Notes: a model not told the origin generated them from the sequence alone. Counted from the first letter of the stretch, positions 15,740-24,697 are shown. The stretch: 51,222 nucleotides of DNA from Pediococcus damnosus (GCF_001437255.1 NZ_JQBD01000008.1:1-51222), one strand, 5' to 3'. Program-made: numbers and translations.

Positions 15740-16483
15740 TTAAACTTGTTTCGTTGGATAAATTGTAAATTCATTCACATTAACTGATTCTGGTTGATCG
15801 ATCGCAAAGTTAACTACGCGGGCTACCGCGTCAGGTGTGATCCCAACTTGCTTGTAAAACTCACCCATATTATCAGCCACTTTTTTATCAGTAATTGAGC
15901 CTAATAATTCGGTATTGATTGCGGCAGGATACAAAGACACCGTTCGAATATTTGTCCCTTCTTGAGCACTTTCCATCCGAATGACCTCCATCAAATTACG
16001 AACCGCAAATTTAGTGGCGCCATACACACCGGATCCAGCAAAACTCTTGATTCCAGCGACCGAAGAAGTGGTAATGATTTGGCCACTCTTTTGTTTCGTG
16101 AAGATTGGCATTACGGCGGCAATGCCATTTAAAACACCCTTAAGATTGATATCAACCATGTCATTCCAATCCTTTGTTCGTAACTCACTAATTGGTGAAT
16201 TGGGCATGATCCCGGCATTGTTGAAAATAACATCCAGTCCACCAAACTTTGATTTAGCTAAATCAACTAAAGCCTGAACTTCATCTGGTTTGCGAACATC
16301 AGTCACGCGATACGCAGCCTGGCCACCATCAGCTTCAATGTCCTTCACAATTTCTTGTAAACGTGTTTCGCGACGCGCACCCAAAACTACTTTAGCACCA
16401 TTTTTAGCAACCAACTTAGCGGTTGCTTCGCCGATGCCACTTGAAGCTCCTGTAATAACCATTACTTTATCTTTTACTGACAT
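15740..16483 (-). CDS. Short-chain dehydrogenase/reductase
   Basis: Classical SDR of 247 residues using NAD(P)H to reduce or oxidise a carbonyl/alcohol. Cofactor motif TGASSGIG at residues 11-18, NNAG near 89, catalytic Ser in TTSSVAG near 140 and YGATK near 154. The basic pair GARRETR after strand beta-2 favours NADPH. Substrate not readable; this subgroup (YdfG/serine 3-dehydrogenase-like) is broad. GGAG-AAAAATATG gives the ribosome site. Its start overlaps the end of the flavodoxin gene by 17 bp, so the two are translationally linked. Confidence 0.88.
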   Translation of the reverse strand: MSVKDKVMVITGASSGIGEATAKLVAKNGAKVVLGARRETRLQEIVKDIEADGGQAAYRVTDVRKPDEVQALVDLAKSKFGGLDVIFNNAGIMPNSPISELRTKDWNDMVDINLKGVLNGIAAVMPIFTKQKSGQIITTSSVAGIKSFAGSGVYGATKFAVRNLMEVIRMESAQEGTNIRTVSLYPAAINTELLGSITDKKVADNMGEFYKQVGITPDAVARVVNFAIDQPESVNVNEFTIYPTKQV

Positions 16484-17012
16484 ATTTTTCTCCTTTTTTT
16501 CCTAACCAATTATTCACTGCACATTGCGCACAGGTCACTCGCGAACCCCGCACAGCTAATCCTTTTTGGACATCAGATTCTGGCAATAATTCCTGCAGTT
16601 CTTGAAAACTACGCCCGAACCCACTACCTTCATGCGTACAAAACGGATAAACACTTTTGCCCCTTAAATCGACTTGCTGCAAAAATGTTTGAATCACCAT
16701 TGGCAACGCTCCCCACCAAATCGGATATCCTAAATAAATGACATCCTCATTTTGAAAATCATGTTTTATTGACCCGATTTCTGGTGATTGTTCAAATTTC
16801 ATTTCCTGTTTAGCGCGCGCCAACGTTGCTTGATAGTCAACTGGATAGGCCTGTTTGGGGATCAACTGCACAAGTTCACCATCCACTACCTGGGCAATTG
16901 CTTTCGCAACCACTTCAGTGTTTCCAAACGAAACCTGTTGATGTTTGCCATCCAGCAATGTCTCTCCATTATGTGAAAAATAAACCACTACCGGCACGTT
17001 TCCCATCTCCAT
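16467..17012 (-). CDS. Flavodoxin family protein
   Basis: About 180 residues of the flavodoxin_4-like fold, an FMN-binding electron carrier or small reductase. The first strand VVVYFSHNGET is followed by the phosphate loop region; DVIYLGYPIWWGALPMV near residue 95 is the typical second FMN loop, and FCTHEGSGFGRS the third. Start uncertain: ATG at 17012 or 17006, or GTG at 16997 which has GGAG at better spacing. First of a two-gene operon with the SDR, suggesting a shared stress-reduction role (inference). Confidence 0.8.
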   Translation of the reverse strand: MEMGNVPVVVYFSHNGETLLDGKHQQVSFGNTEVVAKAIAQVVDGELVQLIPKQAYPVDYQATLARAKQEMKFEQSPEIGSIKHDFQNEDVIYLGYPIWWGALPMVIQTFLQQVDLRGKSVYPFCTHEGSGFGRSFQELQELLPESDVQKGLAVRGSRVTCAQCAVNNWLGKKGEKYVSKR

Positions 17013-17118
17013 TCCAAGTAACGCCGCTTGACTACATAGGTTATCCTACAGCGCATGTGACTAGGCGTCTAATGCTTAAATAAATGGCACATATGCCCAG
17101 AAAGCATAGTCTAAGCAA

Positions 17119-17151
17119 CAAAAAAGTGATTACCCATTGCGGTTAATCACT
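17119..17151 (-). terminator. Terminator after the pentapeptide gene
   Basis: AGTGATTA/TAATCACT stem followed on the minus strand by a T run. It ends the LysR-pentapeptide transcript before the flavodoxin promoter. A small dyad TAGGTTATCCTA at about 17038-17049 lies in the remaining gap. Confidence 0.75.
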
Positions 17152-17159
17152 CATACCAT

Positions 17160-17747
17160 CTATTTAACAACCACGCCTAGCACACCAACCAGCGCACTTG
17201 CTTGAAATTGATTAATAATTAATCCATCGAGATCCTCTGGTAAAACTTCCAAGACTTCAAATTCACTTTTAGATAGGTCAACTTTTTTTAGCTTCGAGCC
17301 GATAAAACTAGCGGCATCAAAATCACAGTCCTTGGTCACAAATCCGGATTTAAATTCAACGTATCTAAAGTAGGTTTCTTTAAAACTAGAAGCTTGGGCG
17401 GTACATTTTGTAAATTTCGATTCACTAAAATTAGCGTAATCCACCCGACAATCATCAAAACTGCTGTCCTTCCAGTTGTTATCAGAAAAATCAGTGCCCA
17501 GTAAATTACAGGTATTAAAGTGATCTCGATAAAAAAGACTCTTTTCAAAATGATAATTCGCAAAATTCATGCGTTCAAATGTGCAGTCCAACCACTCACC
17601 AGAACTAAGGTCGGTTTGTTCAAACGTGCAGTCATTGAAACTTACGTCCGAAACCTTGAACTTTTCAGGCGTTGCCAAGAACGTACAATTTTCGTAGCGC
17701 TCCCCTGAGACAATCTCAGCTACTTGGAGTTTCTTATCTTTTATCAT
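17160..17747 (-). CDS. Pentapeptide repeat protein
   Basis: 195 residues forming a right-handed quadrilateral beta-helix from A(N/D)FxxS/C-type pentads: CTFEQTDLSSGEWLDCTF, MNFANYHF, NLLGTDFSDNNWKDSSF, YANFSESKF, DCDFDAASFIGSKLKKVDLS. Relatives such as Qnr and MfpA mimic DNA and shield gyrase from quinolones; most other members have no known function, and resistance cannot be deduced here. The ATG directly follows the LysR stop codon (TAGATG), and the ribosome site GAGGAG lies within the last LysR codons, so expression is coupled to the regulator. Confidence 0.85.
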   Translation of the reverse strand: MIKDKKLQVAEIVSGERYENCTFLATPEKFKVSDVSFNDCTFEQTDLSSGEWLDCTFERMNFANYHFEKSLFYRDHFNTCNLLGTDFSDNNWKDSSFDDCRVDYANFSESKFTKCTAQASSFKETYFRYVEFKSGFVTKDCDFDAASFIGSKLKKVDLSKSEFEVLEVLPEDLDGLIINQFQASALVGVLGVVVK

Positions 17748-18635
17748 CTATTTCTCCTCAAATGCCTGTTTAAACCGTTTCACCAATTCTGAAACCACCG
17801 GCGACAAGACTCGATTTTTCCGCCAAGCCAGCACACAATTTGTTTTTACTTCCGGATTCAAAGGCAAAAATTTAAGTTTTCGGACGTTACTGTCAATCGT
17901 AGCTCCTTCAATGACCAAAGCCGCCGCAATTTGCCGTTCCACTAACGGCAAAATATTATAATGAAGGTTAAAATAGCCAATGACATTTAAATTATCAACT
18001 GAACTCCCGGTCCAACTAGAAAGCAGCGTACTGATCTCCGAACGGGCACCCATCATCAGCGGAACGCCACCCAACTCATCAGGGGTAATTGATTCTTTTT
18101 GCGCTAAAAATGAATCTTGTGAGACTAGTAGACCCCATTTTTCGGTTCGTGGTAACGTCAAAGTATGATATTTATCGGTGTTAATCGGCTCTAATAAAAT
18201 GGCCATATCAACCAAGCCTTTATCCAAATGATCCGTAATGTAATCACTTGTCCCCGTCAAAACGGTAAACTTAACTTCCGGATAATCCCGAATAAATTCC
18301 TCCAGCATCATTGCCATGGTGTCAGAGTTGTCAGCTTCCACGCAGCCAATCCGAATATGGCCACTGAACAATTGCCGCCGCCGATCCACAAAGGCTTGTT
18401 GCGTGGCCTGGGTGAGGTCCAAAATTTCTTCTGCTCGACTTTTTAGAAACAAACCTGCTTCAGTTAGTTCCAAACGATTTTTTTCACGCGTAAATAATGG
18501 TGAGCCCAATTCTGTTTCTAATTCCTTAATCTGACGACTAAGCGTAGGCTGTGTGATGTGTAATTGCTCTGCAGCTTTTGAAACGTTGCCCGTATCAGCT
18601 ACTGTCCAGAAATAACGCAATAACCGTAATTCCAT
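17748..18635 (-). CDS. LysR family transcriptional regulator
   Basis: 295 residues. N-terminal winged helix-turn-helix in residues 1-60 (ELRLLRYFWTVADTGNVSKAAEQLHITQPTLSRQIKELE split into the standard LysR helices) and a C-terminal periplasmic-binding-like effector domain from about residue 90. Marks are IRIGCVEADNSD and GLVDMAILLEP, close to the CynR/YtlI style. Co-transcribed with the pentapeptide protein, which is its likely target in cis; the efflux operon upstream is separated by a terminator. Effector unknown. Confidence 0.9.
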   Translation of the reverse strand: MELRLLRYFWTVADTGNVSKAAEQLHITQPTLSRQIKELETELGSPLFTREKNRLELTEAGLFLKSRAEEILDLTQATQQAFVDRRRQLFSGHIRIGCVEADNSDTMAMMLEEFIRDYPEVKFTVLTGTSDYITDHLDKGLVDMAILLEPINTDKYHTLTLPRTEKWGLLVSQDSFLAQKESITPDELGGVPLMMGARSEISTLLSSWTGSSVDNLNVIGYFNLHYNILPLVERQIAAALVIEGATIDSNVRKLKFLPLNPEVKTNCVLAWRKNRVLSPVVSELVKRFKQAFEEK

Positions 18636-18716
18636 CTGACTTCCTCTTTTCTGATTTTTATTAATTCAAGTATACATCAGTGGCATGGATCTTAAGCGTT
18701 CATGCCTTTTATGAAC

Positions 18717-18754
18717 ACAAAAAAATAGAAACAAAGGCAAATCCCTTCGTTTCT
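18717..18754 (-). terminator. Terminator after the DHA2 efflux gene
   Basis: AGAAACGAAGG pairs with CCTTTGTTTCT on the minus strand and is followed by ATTTTTTT. Separates the padR-efflux operon from lysR. Confidence 0.8.
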
Positions 18755-18765
18755 AAGTATGATTC

Positions 18766-20346
18766 TTATTCGACATTTTTATTATTTTCTGAAATTTCAA
18801 CCGAGCTCACATGATTCTTCAACAAGATTGCAGCTGCGAGGCCCCCAACAATCACGATGATTGCTGCCACAATTGACACGGTTCTCATGCCGCTATCATA
18901 GGCTCTAATCACGACCTGCTGAAATTCATGGGCAAACGGCGCGTGACTTATTCGTGTTGAAAAGGCAATACTATGACCAGAAAATGGCCCTGCTTCAACT
19001 AATGCCTTTTTCAATCCTGAAAATGCGACAGCCGGCATATTAACTGATCCAAGATGAGCGTTCAAATAGTTCTCATATTTCGTATCCTGTACCAGGCCTA
19101 ACCCAACTACTCCGACGGTGGTTCCGATTTGCCGAAACACGTTTAGCAAGCCAGATACCATCCCCATTTCACTGGGTTTAACACCCTCCATACCGGTTGT
19201 GTTCAACAGCGGATTAACCATCCCGTTGGTAATTCCCATGAGGACCATTCCTGGCCATAAAGTTTCAAAACTAACTTTGGGACCAACCGCGTGAGCCACC
19301 AGCAAAAAGCCTGCGCCACCGACAAATAAACTGATACTAATCATCCATTTTTTTGAATAGCGAGAACTCAAGATTCCCACAATGGGGCCTAAAATTAAGG
19401 ACCACATACTCATTGTCAACTGCCGAATTCCAGTTTGTAGTGCTGAATAACCGATATAATTTTGCATTAAGGCCGTTAAAAATGTATTAAATGAATAAAT
19501 ACCGGCTCCCAAGGCAAAGGCAACAATCACAATTCCGATGAAGTGCGGCCGCTTAAACATCTTCATATTGACCATTGGTGAATCAACATGTAACTCAATG
19601 ATTACAAAAATAATTAACAAGAGCAGCCCACCAATTAGGTAGCCACTTACTTGCAAGTTCAGCCATGACAAATGAGGCTTACTTTCTTTGACAATTAAGC
19701 CATAAATCACGGCAAACAATCCCAAGGCAGAAAAGAGCATCCCCATCAAATCAATCTTCTGACCTTTCCCATAACTTGGCGTTTCATTTACGTAAACCAT
19801 CGTTAAAATAACGGCAATTAAGCCCACTGGGACGTTTACGTAAAAGATTGCGGGCCAACCAAAGTGTTCAATTAAGAAGCCCCCAATTAAGGGCCCAGAA
19901 GCTGTGGAAACCCCGATGACAGATCCTAAGATCCCCAGTGCTAAACCGCGATCTTTGCCATCGAAATTCGACGTGACTAACGCCATCGATAATGACATCA
20001 TTCCGGCACCACCAATTGCCTGCACACCACGACCAATGTCGAGCACTAATAAATTAGTCGCCATGCCGTTGATAGCTGAAGCAATCACAAACAAAACCAG
20101 TGATCCCAAGAAAATTTTCTTTCGGCCATACATATCACCTAGTTTAGACATAATTAATAGGCTGACTGCGTATACCAACGTGTAGGCATTTAACACCCAC
20201 TGTAAATTAGTAAAGGTAGTATGAAAATCAGTTACCATCGTGGGTAACGCAACGTTAACAACCGTCACATCTAGCAATCCCATGAACACACCCATACTCA
20301 TAGCAAGCAAAGCAATCCATTGCTTTGCACTTGTCTTATGTTCCAT
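18766..20346 (-). CDS. DHA2 family drug efflux transporter (EmrB/QacA type)
   Basis: 526-residue, 14-helix major facilitator antiporter exporting drugs or cationic compounds against protons. Helix 1 contains LDVTVVNVALP (motif D1), loop 2-3 contains GDMYGRKKIF (motif A), and helix 5 GVSTASGPLIGGFL (motif C of antiporters). Start supported by GAAGGAATAGAAAAAATG. It lies 5 bp after padR and is surely controlled by it. Substrates cannot be read. A large extracellular loop between the last helices (about residues 405-465) is typical of the EmrB subgroup. Confidence 0.9.
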   Translation of the reverse strand: MEHKTSAKQWIALLAMSMGVFMGLLDVTVVNVALPTMVTDFHTTFTNLQWVLNAYTLVYAVSLLIMSKLGDMYGRKKIFLGSLVLFVIASAINGMATNLLVLDIGRGVQAIGGAGMMSLSMALVTSNFDGKDRGLALGILGSVIGVSTASGPLIGGFLIEHFGWPAIFYVNVPVGLIAVILTMVYVNETPSYGKGQKIDLMGMLFSALGLFAVIYGLIVKESKPHLSWLNLQVSGYLIGGLLLLIIFVIIELHVDSPMVNMKMFKRPHFIGIVIVAFALGAGIYSFNTFLTALMQNYIGYSALQTGIRQLTMSMWSLILGPIVGILSSRYSKKWMISISLFVGGAGFLLVAHAVGPKVSFETLWPGMVLMGITNGMVNPLLNTTGMEGVKPSEMGMVSGLLNVFRQIGTTVGVVGLGLVQDTKYENYLNAHLGSVNMPAVAFSGLKKALVEAGPFSGHSIAFSTRISHAPFAHEFQQVVIRAYDSGMRTVSIVAAIIVIVGGLAAAILLKNHVSSVEISENNKNVE

Positions 20347-20351
20347 TTTTT

Positions 20352-20900
20352 CTATTCCTTCTTCTGTTTAATTTGTGTACGCGATTTATCAATCCAAGTC
20401 TGTTTGGTTTCACAGATGGCAATGCTAAGTTCTAGTGACCGCACACCCCATTGAAGTGAATCGTGATTACTTTCTGGCTCCTGTAATTTATGTTCAAGAT
20501 GCTCACGAACACTCCGATAAATATTTAAATCGGTTTGGTTTGCATTTTCATATTCTTCAAGGATTTGTTGCTGGGTAGCTTCATCCACGCCACCCATGCC
20601 ATGAAATTTAAATCGATAAATAGATTCGCGTTTGGCATCCATTGGCACTGGTGAACTCATCAGTTCTTTAAAACGCTCGATTCCCTTTTGAGTAATATGC
20701 ATCATTTTTTTCTTCCGCGGATCGGTTTGCTTTTCGTTAACTTCAATGTAGCCTTGAGCAGTTAACCGATTAAGAAGTGGGTACATTACTCCGTTAGAAA
20801 TTTCTCGCCGAGGGACCAAACTACTTTCAAGAACGCGTCCCAATTTATATCCGGACATATCCCGAGTTCCTAGCATTCCTAAAATTAATAATTCGTACAT
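20352..20900 (-). CDS. PadR family transcriptional repressor
   Basis: 182 residues from the ATG at 20900 (GGAGG, 6 nt upstream); the longer frame runs through the operator and is not real. The N-terminal winged helix (MYELLILGMLGTRDMSGYKLG ... ISNGVMYPLLNRLTAQGYIEV) and the long C-terminal dimerisation helices (QQQILEEYENANQTDL) are typical of subfamily 2 PadR proteins. It regulates the adjacent efflux pump and itself through the dyad 20911-20953. Ligand unknown; in lactobacilli such pairs respond to phenolics or cationic drugs. Confidence 0.88.
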   Translation of the reverse strand: MYELLILGMLGTRDMSGYKLGRVLESSLVPRREISNGVMYPLLNRLTAQGYIEVNEKQTDPRKKKMMHITQKGIERFKELMSSPVPMDAKRESIYRFKFHGMGGVDEATQQQILEEYENANQTDLNIYRSVREHLEHKLQEPESNHDSLQWGVRSLELSIAICETKQTWIDKSRTQIKQKKE

Positions 20901-20910
20901 GTTTACCTCC

Positions 20911-20960
20911 ATATGTCGAAACGACTTATCTAATATAAGTCTTTCCGACATATTATGCAA
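20911..20960 (-). promoter_or_regulatory. PadR operator and padR-efflux promoter
   Basis: A 43-bp dyad with perfect arms: ATATGTCG (20911-20918) with CGACATAT (20946-20953), and GACTTAT (20923-20929) with ATAAGTC (20935-20941), spacers symmetric. The minus-strand promoter TTGCAT (20960-20955), 17 bp, TATATT (20937-20932) lies inside it, with the -10 at the dyad centre, so a bound dimer of dimers would block RNA polymerase. Confidence 0.8.
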
Positions 20961-20969
20961 GCTTTTTTC

Positions 20970-21085
20970 AAAAGTGAGCGGAACAAAGTGATTAAACCAC
21001 AAGATCTAAGGGTGACGGCGGTGGGATCGCAATCCCGCCAGAGGCGCACTTAGATGTTGTGGTTTGCTTTGTGGAGCTGTCCTAA
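20970..21085. repeat. 116-bp palindromic unit, tandem copy 1
   Basis: Begins AAAAGTGAGCGGAACAAAG. The unit is an imperfect giant hairpin: AAACCACAAGATCTAAG on the left pairs with CTTAGATGTTGTGGTTT on the right (one mismatch), and the centre is GGCGG-GGGAT against ATCCCGCC. Copy 2 follows immediately. GC content is visibly higher than in its surroundings. No coding sequence. Confidence 0.8.
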
Positions 21086-21201
21086 AAAAGTGAGCGGAAC
21101 AAAGCGGTTAAACCTCAAGATCTAAGGGTGACGGCGGTGGGATCGCAATCCCGCCAGAGGCGCATTTAGATGTTGTGGTTTGCTTTGTGGAGCTGTCCTA
21201 A
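21086..21201. repeat. 116-bp palindromic unit, tandem copy 2
   Basis: Identical to copy 1 except for four substitutions. One (A to T in AAACCTCAAG) breaks a pair present in copy 1, so this copy is the less perfect palindrome. After it comes AAAAAGTAGAACAAA, which looks like the deleted start of a third unit. Lies between the terminator of the UDG-like gene and the padR promoter. Confidence 0.8.
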
Positions 21202-21211
21202 AAAGTAGAAC

Positions 21212-21256
21212 AAAAAAATAAGCAACTGAGGAAAATTACTTTTTCCCGGTCGCTTA
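21212..21256 (-). terminator. Terminator after the UDG-like gene
   Basis: AAGCGACCGGGAAAA pairs with TTTTCCTCAGTTGCTT on the minus strand with G-U pairs and a single bulge, followed by ATTTTTTT. Confidence 0.7.
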
Positions 21257-21302
21257 GGTTACCTTATATTAGTTTTTCACCAAGCACTTAATACACGCCT
21301 GC

Positions 21303-21887
21303 TCAGTCATCCATAATTTGCCGAATTTCTTGCTGCAAAATCGGCACGATATCCGTGTTAAACCAAGCGTTTTTATGCATCCATCCATAATTTAATGGTG
21401 AGGGATGCACTAGTGGAAAGTATGCTGGCTGATAATCTGCATAGTGACGTACTGTTTCTGTCAGCGTTGGTTGTCGATTTTTTTGAAGGTAATATTTCTG
21501 AGCATATTGCCCGATCAACAGCGTTAACTTTATATGTGGCATCAACTCTAATACTGGCGCATGCCATTTTTCCGCAAAGCCTTTACGTGGTGGTAAATCT
21601 CCGTGAGCGCCTTTACCTGGATAGTAAAAATCTAATGGCATCACCGCAATTTTTCCAGAGTGATAGAATTCATCTTTACTCAATCCCATCCATGTACGCA
21701 ATCGATCTCCACTTGGATCGTTCCAAAACACCATGGATTGTTGTGCCTTTCTGCTTGGGGCCTGACTAATAATCATAATCTCGGCACTGGGTTCCACAAA
21801 ATATAACGGTTGGATCCCTTGATTTGTATATTGGGCGTTTTGAGGATCAGCCTGAATAGCTTTAAAGATTTCTGCCGCCGTTTTCAT
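21303..21887 (-). CDS. Uracil-DNA glycosylase superfamily protein
   Basis: 194 residues. Members hydrolyse the N-glycosidic bond of uracil or another modified base. The order is right for the compact UDG fold: ISQAPSRKAQQS (motif replacing G-x-x-PG) near residue 40, DPSGDRLRTWMGLS near 57, PRKGFAEKWHAP, and the C-terminal LVHPSPLNYGW (HPSP-x-N) near 160. The active-site Asp/Asn of motif 1 is not obvious, so the substrate may not be plain uracil. GGAGG 9 nt upstream. Lies 17 bp after the DUF262/DUF1524 gene, so they are co-transcribed. Confidence 0.8.
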   Translation of the reverse strand: MKTAAEIFKAIQADPQNAQYTNQGIQPLYFVEPSAEIMIISQAPSRKAQQSMVFWNDPSGDRLRTWMGLSKDEFYHSGKIAVMPLDFYYPGKGAHGDLPPRKGFAEKWHAPVLELMPHIKLTLLIGQYAQKYYLQKNRQPTLTETVRHYADYQPAYFPLVHPSPLNYGWMHKNAWFNTDIVPILQQEIRQIMDD

Positions 21888-21904
21888 GGATTACCCCTCC
21901 ATTG

Positions 21905-23662
21905 TTACAAAGATTCAAAATATTCCCTGATTTTATTTGCGATTAAATGCCTTCTTAATTCCAAGAAATGAATGTAGTCTTCTGATTCAAAATTTTTCAA
22001 CTCTATCGGAATCGCATTATCTGCATGATTTTCTTCACTAGCATATTCCGTTACTTTAGCATCAGCTAAATATTTTTTGGGAGATCTGTCGCTAATTTCC
22101 AGATTACGTGGCTGGGTTAACCACGTAAAGTTAGCAACTTGATTAAACTCCGCCTGTTTAAATCCGTTACTTTTCAAATACGCTTTTGGAAAAATATGAT
22201 GCACATTTCCTTGCTCTGTAATAACTGACTTAACCGTATGGTCCTTTTCTAGCCAAATAACACCATTTCTATAGACCTGTGACATTTGGAAAACACGCCA
22301 AACACCACTACTGGTTGATGACGTAACTAATTTTTCAGGTAATGTAACTTCCCAAAAAGAAGAAACAAGCTCTTGATTAAAAACCTTTCCTGCAACTGCT
22401 TTTTGATTTGAAACATTCAAAAAGAGCTTAATATCTGCTTCACTTTGTGTCTCGGCCGAACCACTATAGCGTTGTGTAATTGCTGACATAATAATCCACT
22501 TTTTGACAATTGTTTCCAGCTCCGATTGGGTCAATTTCTGTTTATCTAATACCATAAAAAGCATATAGCCAAAATTGAATGTCCCTTTTCCGTTCAAGGT
22601 CAATGTGCCCGAACCTATCATACCCAAATTATTTAAAATCATCATATAACGCTGAAAATTGGATTGATTAGTAAAGTCCCAAATTCCTTGCTCTAGTAAC
22701 TCATATGTATGCTTTTGTGCTTCTTCTGTATAGCTCTGTGTCTTGAAGTCTCGTCCTGAAACAAGTGCAATTAATTCTGAATGTTTGCCTCGACCAAATT
22801 TTGTACCCAAAACAACATGAAACATATCCGAAAAATTAGGTGTATATAGATTTGAATATTCATTAGCTGCCCATTTAATATGTTGAAAGAATTTACTAGA
22901 TACAAATTCAGGATCTGTATCTTTTAAGTTCCTAATTAATCCAGGATCTACTAACAACTGAGAAAAATATTCAACAGTTTTACGCAGAGTATTTCCACCA
23001 TGTTTAGTATCGGCAGCAAGCTTAGACATTATGAAATCAGCAGATGACAACACCGTTCCTTTAGAATTAATTCGATTAAAAATTTCTGTTACAGAATCAA
23101 TATCCAACTGTGGCGATATTATGATATTACCAATATCATTGTGAACTAGATTCAACACTTTTTGAATCTTAGGATCAACTGCTTCTGGTGCAACGTCATT
23201 TTTTCGCGCAAAATCAGTAATAAATGTAAAAGCTGAATAGCTTGGTTTAAACAGTTGTGCAATATCAGCAATCCAACGTTTATCTTTTTCAATTGCTGGA
23301 GTTGTTGTTGCAAAACTCTCTGTAAATGGATTAAAAGCAATTTTAATTCGATACTTTTTGAAATGATTATCAACAATTTCTTGACCAGAAATAGCTGCTT
23401 TTAAAGCTGTCATTCGTTGTTGACCATCAATAATAATCTGTTTACCAATTGCGGCTTGCCCATTTTTTAGATGAACTGTCGGATTAATCCACGTGATAAT
23501 ATAGCCAATTGGAAATCCGTTATATAAGGAATCAATTAAATCCCTAACTTTTACTGAACGCCAAACAAATGGGCGCTGTAATTCAGGCAATCCCATTTCA
23601 CCCGAATCAATCCAATTTAATAGTGTTTCAATTGAATTATTTTGTACTTGGTATTTATTCAT
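21905..23662 (-). CDS. DUF262/DUF1524 nuclease (GmrSD-like type IV restriction)
   Basis: 585 residues. N-terminal DUF262 (ParB/Srx-like NTPase domain): LPELQRPFVW at 25-34 and DGQQRMTAL at 79-87, the GmrS signature. C-terminal DUF1524 nuclease domain: VHHIFPKAYL near residue 486 followed by FNQVANFTWLTQPRN, an HNH-type (His-Me) active site. Together this is the single-chain GmrSD architecture, which in E. coli cuts DNA carrying sugar-modified hydroxymethylcytosine and is part of anti-phage defence. Modified-DNA specificity here is inferred. Middle region is helical and less conserved. Good ribosome site (AAGAAGGATGGTGCAGAATG). Confidence 0.85.
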   Translation of the reverse strand: MNKYQVQNNSIETLLNWIDSGEMGLPELQRPFVWRSVKVRDLIDSLYNGFPIGYIITWINPTVHLKNGQAAIGKQIIIDGQQRMTALKAAISGQEIVDNHFKKYRIKIAFNPFTESFATTTPAIEKDKRWIADIAQLFKPSYSAFTFITDFARKNDVAPEAVDPKIQKVLNLVHNDIGNIIISPQLDIDSVTEIFNRINSKGTVLSSADFIMSKLAADTKHGGNTLRKTVEYFSQLLVDPGLIRNLKDTDPEFVSSKFFQHIKWAANEYSNLYTPNFSDMFHVVLGTKFGRGKHSELIALVSGRDFKTQSYTEEAQKHTYELLEQGIWDFTNQSNFQRYMMILNNLGMIGSGTLTLNGKGTFNFGYMLFMVLDKQKLTQSELETIVKKWIIMSAITQRYSGSAETQSEADIKLFLNVSNQKAVAGKVFNQELVSSFWEVTLPEKLVTSSTSSGVWRVFQMSQVYRNGVIWLEKDHTVKSVITEQGNVHHIFPKAYLKSNGFKQAEFNQVANFTWLTQPRNLEISDRSPKKYLADAKVTEYASEENHADNAIPIELKNFESEDYIHFLELRRHLIANKIREYFESL

Positions 23663-23713
23663 TCTGCACCATCCTTCTTATTATCATTATACTAATTTTG
23701 AAAAATTTAATTG

Positions 23714-24494
23714 TTAGATCAAATCAAAATGCTTCAATCCATTAACAACACCATGCTCGCGAAAATCTGTCGAAACGAACTCGGCCGCCGCCTTAGTTTC
23801 TGGGATCCCATTTCCCATTGCCACGCCATGGTCCACCGCATGCATCAAGGACACATCATTAGGGCCATCCCCAAATCCGAACGTTGGGACATCAGTTTGC
23901 CCAATTGCTTTCAAGGCTTGGGAAATTCCAGTTTGTTTACTAACACCCTTCAAAACAACATCAAGCGCGAATTCAATATTTCGATAAAAATCAAATTCCG
24001 GGAACTTTGCCTTTAAGACAGCATCGTCAGCTTTATTTTTAGTCAAAGCAAGCATCATATATACCGGGCTAGTTTCATAACGCTGTCTATCAACCGTTGG
24101 CACCGACATATTGAGAAAAGAGTATCCTTCCTTCATTGCGGAATTCACCCCAGTTGCCCACTCATCATAGGCATCGTAAAGGGACAGCGCAATATCATGA
24201 TCATCAGAATACGCCATAAATCGTTTCAATAATGGCATTGGTACACTTTTGGAATAAACCTGTTGCCCATTTAACGCAACGTACTGACCATTCAAGGCCA
24301 CAATCGAATTAATATGGGTTGTTTGTAGAACACCAGCAGCAACTCCTGCCGAACGCCCCGTCGCAATTACGGGCAAAACCTGATTATGTTTTAGCGTTTC
24401 AATGGCGGCTAAGACATCATCATCAACTCCGTGCTGTTCGTTTAAAAGCGTATTGTCTAAATCAAAAAAGACGATTCCACGATATTTTTTCATT
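23714..24494 (-). CDS. HAD superfamily Cof-type phosphatase
   Basis: 260 residues from the ATG at 24494 (GAGG, 9 nt upstream). Haloacid dehalogenase subfamily IIB with nucleophile Asp11 and acid/base Asp13 in FFDLDNTLL, motif II Thr in VIATGRSAGV near residue 45, a C2 cap in the middle, and motif IV GFGDGPNDVSLM near residue 205. It dephosphorylates sugar phosphates, flavin or pyridoxal phosphate in the family; the substrate here is unknown. Precedes the DUF262 gene by 51 bp on the same strand and may head that transcript. Confidence 0.9.
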
Positions 24495-24631
24495 TTTATT
24501 TTCCTCGTTATCATTCTATAATCCTCGTTCATAGCTTTGTAAGCGCAAACTAACGTACTTAAAATATACACGCTTAATTGGCTTAATTCAACAGATGCTG
24601 CAGATTACCAACTGCTTAATTTAAATAAAAG

Positions 24632-24685
24632 TTGTAATTAGTCCTAATATTTACTATACTAGGTTAGTAAATATTAGGACTAATT
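24632..24685 (+). promoter_or_regulatory. MarR-controlled promoter with a perfect 20-bp inverted repeat
   Basis: Arms 24636-24655 and 24666-24685 are exact inverted complements (left arm ends in AATATTTACT) with a 10-bp spacer. The promoter TTGTAA (24632-24637), 17 bp, TATACT (24655-24660) is embedded in it. Arm length is well above a usual MarR site, so it could hold two dimers, or act in the transcript as a hairpin. Confidence 0.85.
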
Positions 24686-24697
24686 TAGGAGGATCTT

